This document shows, in pieces, positions 27,949 to 33,400 of a stretch of 33,565 nucleotides of DNA. Every line of letters begins with the position of its first letter. Positions within the stretch are counted from its first letter, which is position 1. The notes below the pieces were generated by a model. It was not told the DNA's origin, did no database searches, and saw only the letters and a program-made list of their open reading frames with translations. The translations under genes and the position numbers were made by a program. The DNA comes from a virus: positions 1-33,565 of IMG/VR virus record IMGVR_UViG_3300020442_002669, one strand, 5' to 3'.

Positions 27949-29841
27949 TTATAGTCTTATTGGTAATCCGTTTGTATAACTAGGAGTTGAAATATGCGTA
28001 GATCCTGATATATCTATTTCTGATGCCATGACATCAGTAACTACATCTACCTCACTATTATTTACATCCAATTGAAGATAGATATCTTGAAGACCTATTA
28101 TATCATTTGATCTAGGAGATGCTGAAATTTCTATGATATTGAGTCCATATTTTTTCTTTTTGGTATTCAATACTTTAATTGCTACCAAATTAATTTCACC
28201 TGTTTCATAATTTATTCTACCAACTGTTCTCTTTACTGATCTTGAAGCAGCACTAGCTCCATAAGTGAATAGGAATACTGTTCCTTTCTTTTTATCCTTA
28301 TCTGGAAGATCACCAAGGTATACAGTTTCATTAATTCCAGAAACAGTAAAACCAGAAGATTTTATATTATATCCATTCATACTCTTAACTTGGAAAGCAT
28401 TTCCATAACAAATTTCATATTCAGCAAATTTATTAATCTTAACTACCAAATCCCTTCTAATTGAAATGGTAGTAATGTTTGAAGTTATCGATTTATGTGT
28501 ATTATCAATTAAATTCAAAAACTTACTATACTTAAATTTAGCTCCATAAGTATTAAGTTCAGAAGACTTTGCAAATAGTTCAATATTTTTGTTTATACTA
28601 TTTTTCAACTGATCTCTACCAGGAAAAATATTTACATTATAATATGCAGAAGTATCATACTCAATAAACAAGTATTTTAAGTCAACTATTTCTGGAAGAA
28701 TTCCAGCAACACTATAACGCTTTAATTCTTGAACAATATTATCTTTAATTGAGTTTGGAACAAAATCACCAAATAAAGGTTTGATTGCAATAAAGACTTT
28801 TCCAAACTGAGGAGGAACTAAATCTTCTCCACCATAAACAGAAATTGATTGAACTTCTGGATAGATTTTAGGAACAATCGATTCATAATCGATTGCTGTT
28901 ACTGCTCTATTCTGTGCAGCATAGATCTTAGTAGAAAACTTTCTTATAGATTCAACAGGTTCAATCTCAGAACCACCGAAAGATTGACCACTTAAAGTTA
29001 ACAATGATACGTTTCCATTTACAACAGCACCATCATTATCAATAACTCTACCATTATAAGTTATAGAATTTACACCGTTTCCTTCTTCACCTTCAGTTAC
29101 AATATAACTAACTTCAATCTCATTTAAATTTTCTAACTTTTCTCCAATAATACCATCACCAAAAATTAACTCATATCTTTCATCTCCAATTTCATGAACA
29201 AAGAATACTTTTGAATTTGATTTAATCTCAAAGATACTACTAGATTGAATAAATCTCTTTCTTACACTTGAGTCTTGAGATGGTTTTACAAATACTCTAA
29301 TAGAAGATGTATCAATAGATGGATTATCTAATATAAACTTCTGATCTTTATTATTTGAATCTACAATGAAACTTTTTCTAATTAATGTGCCTTGATATAC
29401 TTTAATTTTATTGAAGTATGCAACATTGTCAATTACAGGAACTGTAATATCATCTGGTATTGAAAATATGTAACTTACATTTGTTCCTATAGATCCTTTT
29501 CTCAATGTTAATGATACTGGATCAGTTCCTATTTCTGATATATCAATTGAAAAAGTTACTTCTGCTACAGACGCTTTTTTAGACTTTGGTACATATCCAA
29601 TATTACGTGCAAGTGCAACAACATTCTCTCTTAATGTCGCACTATCAATGAAAGTCTCATTGACGAGCATGTTCGCATTATATGAACTAATATAAGTGTT
29701 GTATGCTAATACATCAATAATTGTGGATAAATTAGATCCTTCAAAATCATAATCCGTAAAGTTTGAATCGGATCTTAAATAATCCTTGATCGAAACTTTA
29801 ATTTGATCAAAGTCTAAATTTGTAAAGTTTGCAATTGCCAT
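27949..29841 (-). CDS. 6: Baseplate wedge protein gp6
   Basis: Core wedge protein that in T4 forms the continuous ring holding the baseplate together and drives its change of shape on contraction; related to Baseplate_J proteins. The opening is diagnostic: LDFDQIKVSIKDYLRSD, TIIDVLAYNTYISSYNANMLVNE and ATLRENVVALARNIGYVP. Later parts include IFGDGIIGEKL near 226-236, and a segment near 300-350 (TKIYAAQNRAVTAIDYESIVPKIYPEVQSISVYGGED) typical of the family. The length, 630 aa, is close to T4 gp6 at 660, so unlike its neighbours this subunit has not expanded. Its ATG directly follows the gp25 stop with no spacer, and the next gene begins four bases after its end, so the three are one translational unit. 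Confidence 0.93.
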   Translation of the reverse strand: MAIANFTNLDFDQIKVSIKDYLRSDSNFTDYDFEGSNLSTIIDVLAYNTYISSYNANMLVNETFIDSATLRENVVALARNIGYVPKSKKASVAEVTFSIDISEIGTDPVSLTLRKGSIGTNVSYIFSIPDDITVPVIDNVAYFNKIKVYQGTLIRKSFIVDSNNKDQKFILDNPSIDTSSIRVFVKPSQDSSVRKRFIQSSSIFEIKSNSKVFFVHEIGDERYELIFGDGIIGEKLENLNEIEVSYIVTEGEEGNGVNSITYNGRVIDNDGAVVNGNVSLLTLSGQSFGGSEIEPVESIRKFSTKIYAAQNRAVTAIDYESIVPKIYPEVQSISVYGGEDLVPPQFGKVFIAIKPLFGDFVPNSIKDNIVQELKRYSVAGILPEIVDLKYLFIEYDTSAYYNVNIFPGRDQLKNSINKNIELFAKSSELNTYGAKFKYSKFLNLIDNTHKSITSNITTISIRRDLVVKINKFAEYEICYGNAFQVKSMNGYNIKSSGFTVSGINETVYLGDLPDKDKKKGTVFLFTYGASAASRSVKRTVGRINYETGEINLVAIKVLNTKKKKYGLNIIEISASPRSNDIIGLQDIYLQLDVNNSEVDVVTDVMASEIDISGSTHISTPSYTNGLPIRL

Positions 29842-30243
29842 TTATCTACTGGACTGGAGTACGAAGGATAATTGTTGAGGAGTAGCATCAATACCAATAA
29901 TTTCATATTGTATTACGACATCAAAAGTATAATTATCAATATTTGCCTGTACGTTTATATTAGTTAAATTAACTCTTGGTTCATATGTTTCAATTGTGTA
30001 TCTAATTTCACTCTCAATTCTACTTGCGGTCAATAAATCAACATTATCAAACAATAACCTATTTACTCCACATCCAAGATTTGAATTGAAAAATCTTTCT
30101 CCTTTATTTGTGAGAATTAAATTTCGGATTGATCTTGAAATAGCAGTTTCATTTTTTATAGTCAGTATATCATTATTCAAAGGATTAACCTTGAATGACA
30201 TACTGACATCTTTAAAGCTTTTAGATACTCGTTCTAAAGGCAT
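29842..30243 (-). CDS. 25: Baseplate wedge protein gp25
   Basis: Small wedge subunit that in T4 binds gp6 and nucleates sheath assembly; member of the GPW/gp25 family shared with contractile injection systems. The 133-residue sequence has the family landmarks: SISRSIRNLILT-like helix at about 35-45 (ISRSIRNLILTNKGER), then FFNSNLGCGVNRLLF at 51-65, and the conserved EPR at 88-90 followed by strands ending in a QLSFVL tail. The length is nearly identical to T4 gp25 (132 aa). A CTAAATA sequence 27 bases upstream may be its late promoter. The stop directly abuts gp6. Identification firm. Confidence 0.94.
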   Translation of the reverse strand: MPLERVSKSFKDVSMSFKVNPLNNDILTIKNETAISRSIRNLILTNKGERFFNSNLGCGVNRLLFDNVDLLTASRIESEIRYTIETYEPRVNLTNINVQANIDNYTFDVVIQYEIIGIDATPQQLSFVLQSSR

Positions 30244-30269
30244 GTATATAGGTTAATAAAGTCTCTTAA

Positions 30270-30276
30270 TATTTAG
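30270..30276 (-). promoter_or_regulatory. 25: Possible late promoter before gp25 (CTAAATA)
   Basis: Minus-strand CTAAATATT, 27 bases before the gp25 ATG, in the only spacer between the 54-aa gene and the baseplate block. It resembles the T4 late element but differs at the second base of the octamer (ACTAAATA). Support is position plus similarity only. Confidence 0.3.
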
Positions 30277-30441
30277 TCAGTCTTGTAGAAAATCTTTAGA
30301 ATCATCATTCATAATCTCCTGAATCACCTTCTTCTTTGGTTTTGGTGATGCCCAATCACCATAATCAGTCACTAAACCTTCAGTACCCCACATTTTCCTC
30401 ATATATTCGACATCTCTGTCGGGATTTGGATTGTTTGCCAT
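30277..30441 (-). CDS. Small cyanophage protein of unknown function (54 aa)
   Basis: A 54-residue reading frame with one of the best ribosome binding sites in the window: AGGAGA seven bases before the ATG. The sequence opens MANNPNPDRDVEYMRKMWG, has a central TDYGDWASPKPKKK basic patch, and ends in the acidic NDDSKDFLQD. I recall similar short proteins in cyanomyoviruses but no assigned role. It has no membrane segment and no enzyme motif. It lies between the 236-aa conserved protein and the gp25-gp6 block, and a late-promoter-like motif is about 60 bases upstream. Coding status is well supported by start context and composition. Confidence 0.8.
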   Translation of the reverse strand: MANNPNPDRDVEYMRKMWGTEGLVTDYGDWASPKPKKKVIQEIMNDDSKDFLQD

Positions 30442-30501
30442 CTGTTTTCTCCTAAAAAGTGGTTAAAACAGAACTTTTAGAGGGGTTGCTATCCCTTTTT
30501 T

Positions 30502-30509
30502 CATTTATT
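30502..30509 (-). promoter_or_regulatory. Possible late promoter (AATAAATG) overlapping a stop codon
   Basis: Minus-strand TAATAAATGA, six of eight bases matching T4 TATAAATA in the octamer AATAAATG. It overlaps the stop codon of the 236-aa gene, about 60 bases ahead of the 54-aa gene. The arrangement repeats what is seen before gp8 and at 2805. Confidence 0.3.
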
Positions 30510-31218
30510 ATGGGTCAATTGGACGATTTTCTTGCGATTTGTACATATCAAGGTCATTTTCTTCCTCTTTTTTACGCTCTTTTGCTGTTTTCCAGAAATA
30601 TTCATCTTCTCTACCCATTCCAAGACGGTCAAAACCATTCTCAACACTATAAATTTGCGTTGAAACCTTAAAATCAGGCATTTTTGGTGTCTCAGGAGTC
30701 AAACTATTGTCAAAAATACGCATTCGATTGTTTGGATACAGTGCATATTGACCATTTTCTAACTCAATGAGGTTATGTGACTTATGTTCAGCTGGATTTT
30801 CACTTGTTGCATAGTCAATTACATCACAATCTTGATGATAATTGTCAATTGTACAAATATATGTCCCTTTCATGATTCCATGATCTCTTGTATAACACTC
30901 AAAATCCATTGAACCAATGAATTGCTTATGAATTGATACTACACCATAGTCCATACAGTTCCAAAACTGTAGATTCGGTAGTGACATATCAGGATCAGGT
31001 GTCTTTGGTTCCGAGAGAAACGCGCTAATCGGTAATTTATCATACATCGCAGCATACTCAGGTAGATACGTTTCAAAATAAAACGCTCGACCAGGAATAC
31101 TCTTCGCTGATACCCAAACGCCCTTCACAAACTCCCCATGACCGCTCTGGTGGTCCGTTAGATACTCTTTACGTACCCATACCTCCTCAGAGGGTAAATT
31201 TACAATTAAACATGCCAT
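30508..31218 (-). CDS. Conserved cyanomyovirus protein of unknown function (236 aa)
   Basis: A 236-residue protein I recognise as a recurrent cyanomyovirus gene near gp25, usually annotated as hypothetical. Visible segments are VWVRKEYLTDHQSGHGEFVKG near 13-33, then PGRAFYFETYLPEYAAMYDKLPISAFL near 42-68, LQFWNCMDYGVVSI near 83-96, FIGSMDFECYTRDHG near 100-114 with KGTYICTIDNYH, and a C-terminal charged region. Several aromatic and cysteine residues suggest a compact fold; there is no signal peptide, membrane segment or catalytic signature I can name. It has its own TATAAAATA element 27 bases upstream, just after the terminator of the neighbouring operon, so it probably begins a separate transcription unit leading into the baseplate genes. 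A minor virion or assembly role is possible but unproven. Confidence 0.85.
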   Translation of the reverse strand: MACLIVNLPSEEVWVRKEYLTDHQSGHGEFVKGVWVSAKSIPGRAFYFETYLPEYAAMYDKLPISAFLSEPKTPDPDMSLPNLQFWNCMDYGVVSIHKQFIGSMDFECYTRDHGIMKGTYICTIDNYHQDCDVIDYATSENPAEHKSHNLIELENGQYALYPNNRMRIFDNSLTPETPKMPDFKVSTQIYSVENGFDRLGMGREDEYFWKTAKERKKEEENDLDMYKSQENRPIDP

Positions 31219-31244
31219 CGAGTTTCCGGCTCCGGTCTGTACAC

Positions 31245-31253
31245 TATTTTATA
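31245..31253 (-). promoter_or_regulatory. Candidate promoter TATAAAATA for the 236-aa gene
   Basis: Minus-strand TATAAAATA, 27 bases upstream of the start at 31218 and directly after the T-tract of the terminator at 31257-31284. It differs from T4 late TATAAATA by one inserted A and also fits a sigma-70 minus-10 box. A promoter immediately following a terminator is the expected layout for a new transcription unit. Confidence 0.5.
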
Positions 31254-31256
31254 AGA

Positions 31257-31284
31257 CAAAAAAAGAGACTCATAAAGAGTCTCT
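31257..31284 (-). terminator. Intrinsic terminator after the 47-aa gene
   Basis: Perfect 8-bp stem (AGAGACTC / GAGTCTCT) with a five-base loop, followed on the minus strand by an uninterrupted T run of about seven. It begins 8 bases after the stop of the 47-aa gene. This is the clearest rho-independent terminator in the window, and it separates the glycosyltransferase group from the 236-aa gene and baseplate block. Confidence 0.9.
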
Positions 31285-31291
31285 GAAAAAT

Positions 31292-31435
31292 TCAACGACC
31301 TTGACCACGATAACGCTTACGCTTTCCATTTCGTGAGGTCGCAGCATACTTGGTGTGTTGCCCCGATCCCTGTCGCGTCTTCTTGGGTTTGGACTCCATA
31401 AAAGTAGTCCCAAGTAGTGATTTCTTAACTGCCAT
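31292..31435 (-). CDS. Tiny very basic cyanophage protein (47 aa)
   Basis: A 47-residue protein with 14 Lys/Arg and a single acidic residue (Glu14). It opens MAVKKSLLGTTF and ends in the dense basic run GKRKRYRGQGR. I recall close relatives in many cyanomyoviruses (AVKKSL...GTTF...SKPKKTRQG...TKYAATSRN), never with an assigned function. The start overlaps the end of the preceding gene by 11 bases and is preceded by GAGG at a suitable distance, so it is probably translated by coupling plus its own site. A strong intrinsic terminator follows. The composition suggests binding to DNA, RNA or another anionic partner such as a ribosome; that is inference. Coding status is well supported by conservation of the motif and by context. 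Confidence 0.85.
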   Translation of the reverse strand: MAVKKSLLGTTFMESKPKKTRQGSGQHTKYAATSRNGKRKRYRGQGR

Positions 31436-31580
31436 GATTAATTTCCTCAAGTTGAATTTTAGTTGGATCGATTAACTCACCGTCGAAATAACGACTCGCT
31501 ATCTCTTCAATGATATCAGATACTTCGTCATATGACAAGTTCGTGAATAGTTCTTCACCCTTGTAGAGAAGTCTATACAT
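31425..31580 (-). CDS. Small acidic cyanophage protein (51 aa)
   Basis: A 51-residue frame starting within TAATG at the end of the glycosyltransferase-like gene (one-base overlap), so re-initiation by terminating ribosomes is likely. The sequence has YKGEELFTNLSYDEVSDIIEEIASRYFDGE followed by DPTKIQLEEIN. It is acidic and probably helical. The LSYDE type of motif recalls other short cyanophage proteins (compare LSYEELEL in the gene at 32434-32625), suggesting a small family. It overlaps the following 47-aa basic gene by 11 bases; an acidic and a basic small protein encoded as an overlapping pair might bind each other, but this is speculation. Function unknown. Confidence 0.78.
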   Translation of the reverse strand: MYRLLYKGEELFTNLSYDEVSDIIEEIASRYFDGELIDPTKIQLEEINHGS

Positions 31581-32362
31581 TAGATGATACGGGTCTTCTC
31601 ATGTCCTACGCGAATGCGTGGATCACACCAAATCTCAAATCCTTCCTCTTTTGCATCTAAACAGAATGAAACATCCTCACCACACATGTCTTGTACTTCC
31701 CCAGATTCAAAGACTTGCATCTTTGGTGCAAACCATGGATACTCTAAGTTTTCAAAGACTCCATTCTTAATCAATACCCAGCCAAAACCTGTATAGTCTA
31801 CTGTAAATGGTTTCTTACGCTTCTGAATACTATCTACAGTCTCATGATTCATCACTCCACCATTACTACGGAAATCATCCTCCTCTAACCAATGAGCAAC
31901 ACTTGTAGTACGTCCATCTTCTGTAGCATACCATCCTGCAGTGATCTCTCGCTCTTCACCCTCCTCAGGTACTGCTAGATCACATAGTTGCCAAAACTTC
32001 TCAGTGTTAAACACAATGTCGCTATCAATCCATAGTTGATAATCATACTTTAAACGACCATCCCATGGTACTTGACGAGGTCCTCTTAGTACATTTGCAC
32101 CAAGTACTTTACAACGTGCAAAGTTTACCATGGATGAATAATCTTGACTGATCTGAATATTCATCCCATTCTGTACCATATCAAATGATAATTGTACAAA
32201 TGCTTTTAGAAAATTATAAGAACATCCCCGTCCTGGTAGACAGAATACAATGCTCTTACCTCGCATCCTCTCTTTGATCTTTGCATAGTCCCACTCAGCA
32301 ACTGACTCAGTTGTGCTCTTCTTCTTTGGTGGAACGGTCTTAACAGTGAATCCTTTGGCCAT
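31580..32362 (-). CDS. Glycosyltransferase-like protein, GT-A type (260 aa)
   Basis: A cytosolic protein with features of a GT-A nucleotide-sugar transferase. After a basic N-terminus, a beta-turn segment KSIVFCLPGRGCSYNFLKAF occurs at about 36-55. A DSD motif at 113-115 (LWIDSDIVF) fits the metal-binding DxD. GGVMNHE lies near 168-174, GFGWVLIKNGVFENL near 192-206 resembles the acceptor region, and GED at 228-230 (MCGEDVSFCLDAKEEGFEIWCDP) plus VGHEKT at 252-257 match the C-terminal ED and histidine motifs. I recall homologues in cyanomyoviruses annotated as glycosyltransferases. A late-promoter-like element lies 36 bases upstream and a GAGG site 12 bases before the ATG. The substrate is unknown: it could modify a virion protein, DNA bases or host surface. 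Fold fairly sure; activity inferred. Confidence 0.8.
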   Translation of the reverse strand: MAKGFTVKTVPPKKKSTTESVAEWDYAKIKERMRGKSIVFCLPGRGCSYNFLKAFVQLSFDMVQNGMNIQISQDYSSMVNFARCKVLGANVLRGPRQVPWDGRLKYDYQLWIDSDIVFNTEKFWQLCDLAVPEEGEEREITAGWYATEDGRTTSVAHWLEEDDFRSNGGVMNHETVDSIQKRKKPFTVDYTGFGWVLIKNGVFENLEYPWFAPKMQVFESGEVQDMCGEDVSFCLDAKEEGFEIWCDPRIRVGHEKTRII

Positions 32363-32397
32363 AAGAAATTAATACCTCAATGTCAATTCTATCTCAA

Positions 32398-32405
32398 TAT
32401 TTATT
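32398..32405 (-). promoter_or_regulatory. Candidate late promoter before the glycosyltransferase-like gene (AATAAATA)
   Basis: Minus-strand AATAAATA in the 71-base gap upstream of the glycosyltransferase-like gene, 36 bases before its start. It matches T4 late TATAAATA at seven of eight positions and is non-coding, which makes it one of the better candidates here. The unit it would start ends at the terminator at 31257-31284. Confidence 0.5.
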
Positions 32406-32433
32406 TTGTGTCAACACTACTACCAGTCTATGA

Positions 32434-32625
32434 CTAATAAGAAGCACACCTCATCTCATACTTGTTTAATTCTAACTCTTCATATGATAAGTCCTCCGCA
32501 TTATACTCTGTTTTCATTAATCCGACAATACCATGAAGTGTTGACCAAGTAACCTTGAATTCTTCCTCCTTGATATTCGCAAATATACATTTGTCTCCTA
32601 GGTAAATGTGGTATATCTTCTCCAT
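32434..32625 (-). CDS. Small conserved cyanophage protein (63 aa)
   Basis: A 63-residue protein of a type I recall from many cyanomyoviruses: MEKIYHIYLGDKCIFANIKEEEFKVTW, then a LHGIVGLMKTEYNAEDLSYEELELNKYE part. The pattern (xIYLxDxCxxxxxxEEEF, then MKTxYxxEDLSYEE) looks like a compact alpha/beta domain. No function is known to me. It begins eight bases after the small membrane-protein gene, sharing the same strand and probably the transcript. The acidic LSYEE end recalls the LSYDE motif of the 51-aa protein nearby. No catalytic or metal-binding set of residues is evident. Confidence 0.8.
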   Translation of the reverse strand: MEKIYHIYLGDKCIFANIKEEEFKVTWSTLHGIVGLMKTEYNAEDLSYEELELNKYEMRCASY

Positions 32626-32633
32626 ATTCTCAT

Positions 32634-32822
32634 CTATGATGTTAACAACTTATGTATCCATACTATCATAATACCCAGTGGAACACAAGCAATCCTCAAT
32701 ACAACTCCAGGATACCTGATTAACCACCCAGCAAACACTACACGCCAAAAATTCCAATAAGGTTCTCGGTGAGATTTTTTTATCCGGGGATTTTTTACAT
32801 GTAAAGTGTTTCTAAAAGGCAT
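32634..32822 (-). CDS. Small putative membrane protein (62 aa)
   Basis: A 62-residue protein with a strongly basic N-terminus (PRIKKSHREPYWNFW) followed by a hydrophobic stretch from about residue 30 to 58 (FAGWLIRYPGVVLRIACVPLGIMIVWI) able to form one membrane segment, or two short ones split by RYPG. By the positive-inside rule the N-terminus should be cytoplasmic. I chose ATG at 32822; a TTG two codons upstream would add only Met-Lys. There is no good Shine-Dalgarno. Single-pass small membrane proteins of this kind occur in cyanophages; a holin-like or membrane-adaptor role is conceivable but unsupported. Its first codons overlap two of the iterated GATTTTTTA elements. Confidence 0.6.
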   Translation of the reverse strand: MPFRNTLHVKNPRIKKSHREPYWNFWRVVFAGWLIRYPGVVLRIACVPLGIMIVWIHKLLTS

Positions 32823-32876
32823 TTTCAAATACTTAAAGACCTTATGGAGGATTTTTTATGGGGGCCGGATTTTTTA
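32773..32876. repeat. Four iterated GGATTTTTTA elements
   Basis: GATTTTTTTA at 32773-32782 and exact GGATTTTTTA at 32788-32797, 32849-32858 and 32867-32876 (TAAAAAATCC on the minus strand). The first two lie in the 5' part of the small membrane-protein gene and the other two upstream of it. A second short repeat, AAGACCTTAT, occurs at 32836-32845 and 32907-32916. The cluster marks the border between AT-rich and GC-rich DNA. Function unknown. Confidence 0.6.
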
Positions 32877-32950
32877 TTATGAAAGTGATATTTAAAGGGC
32901 AAAAGCAAGACCTTATAGATTACAGGGACCCATTGATTTTATATACGGGG

Positions 32951-32976
32951 GGCGGTACGCCCTTACGGGCGGGCGC
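32951..32976 (-). other. GC-rich stem-loop with GUAA tetraloop
   Basis: On the minus strand CGCCC-GTAA-GGGCG forms a perfect 5-bp stem closed by a GNRA-type loop (32958-32971). Outer GCG/CGC pairing can extend it across a small internal loop. It lies downstream of the 104-aa gene in a 220-base spacer with no convincing gene. It could be an RNA 3' end structure. Confidence 0.45.
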
Positions 32977-33020
32977 AGGGACGCTTAAAGAACTGTCACA
33001 TGTGCCCGCACGAACAGAAG

Positions 33021-33044
33021 GGGGACACCTGTTAAAGTGTCCCC
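33021..33044 (-). terminator. Hairpin after the 104-aa gene, possible terminator
   Basis: Perfect 8-bp stem GGGGACAC / GTGTCCCC with an eight-base loop, starting 7 bases after the stop codon at 33052. On the minus strand it is followed by CTTCTGTTCG, only moderately T-rich, so it may be a weak intrinsic terminator or a 3' stabilising structure. Confidence 0.5.
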
Positions 33045-33051
33045 AGACGGT

Positions 33052-33366
33052 TTACAGGTTGTCTGCTTTGGTGCAGACCCAGCGGATGTAACCGATCCGC
33101 TCACCCGATAACCAATCTTCAGGTGTCACATTCCATGCAAACGACATATAAGCGTCTGCACGGTCCCTGACGTAGCGTTCCCATAAGGCAGGCGTGAAAC
33201 GGTCACGATACTGTTCAGGGACGACTGAGAAGGGTGTGGGGGTGCCACCGATGCGGGATCTGAACAGTTCCGCTGCCTGATCAGCAGGGGAGAGGTTGTC
33301 AGACCATGGGCGGTGTTCGGTGTTGTTCATGGTGTTCTGTGGTGATGAACAATCGAATTCTACCAT
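33052..33366 (-). CDS. Unrecognised protein in GC-rich islet (104 aa)
   Basis: A 104-residue frame (92 if it starts at the second ATG, 33330) in DNA of roughly 55-60% GC, unlike the AT-rich phage backbone. The core (NLSPADQAAELFRSRIGG, VVPEQYRDRFTPALWERYVRDRADAY, VTPEDWLSGERIGYIRWV) is rich in Arg, Trp and acidic residues and looks helical and soluble. I do not recognise the family. Neither candidate start has a Shine-Dalgarno; the first lies seven bases after a strong hairpin, the second begins MNNTEHRPW. The regular amino acid composition and the hairpin placed just after the stop support a real gene. No membrane segment or catalytic motif is visible. Function unknown; possibly acquired from a GC-richer cyanobacterium or phage. 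Confidence 0.65.
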   Translation of the reverse strand: MVEFDCSSPQNTMNNTEHRPWSDNLSPADQAAELFRSRIGGTPTPFSVVPEQYRDRFTPALWERYVRDRADAYMSFAWNVTPEDWLSGERIGYIRWVCTKADNL

Positions 33367-33373
33367 GGATTGT

Positions 33374-33393
33374 GGGAGGGTGTGAACCCTCCC
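33374..33393 (-). other. Perfect hairpin between the two islet genes
   Basis: GGGAGGG / CCCTCCC with a six-base loop, extendable by wobble pairs to about ten. It sits 8 bases after the stop of the 54-aa gene and 7 bases before the first ATG of the 104-aa gene. No T-tract follows on the minus strand, so termination is doubtful; it may instead affect translation of the downstream gene or stabilise RNA. Confidence 0.5.
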
Positions 33394-33400
33394 GTAACAA

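Noticed and set aside
29996-30256. Plus-strand frame opposite gp25
   Set aside because: Fully antisense to gp25, which is clearly identified by its EPR and GERFF motifs.
30491-30506. Short hairpin AGGGGT/ATCCCT followed by T6 on the plus strand
   Set aside because: It would terminate plus-strand transcription, but no plus-strand gene precedes it; in the minus direction no T-tract follows. Probably chance, with one G-U pair in the stem.
30459-30671. Plus-strand 70-aa frame with hydrophobic stretch
   Set aside because: Most of it is antisense to the conserved 236-aa gene; the hydrophobicity mirrors the charged Lys/Glu codons of the other strand.
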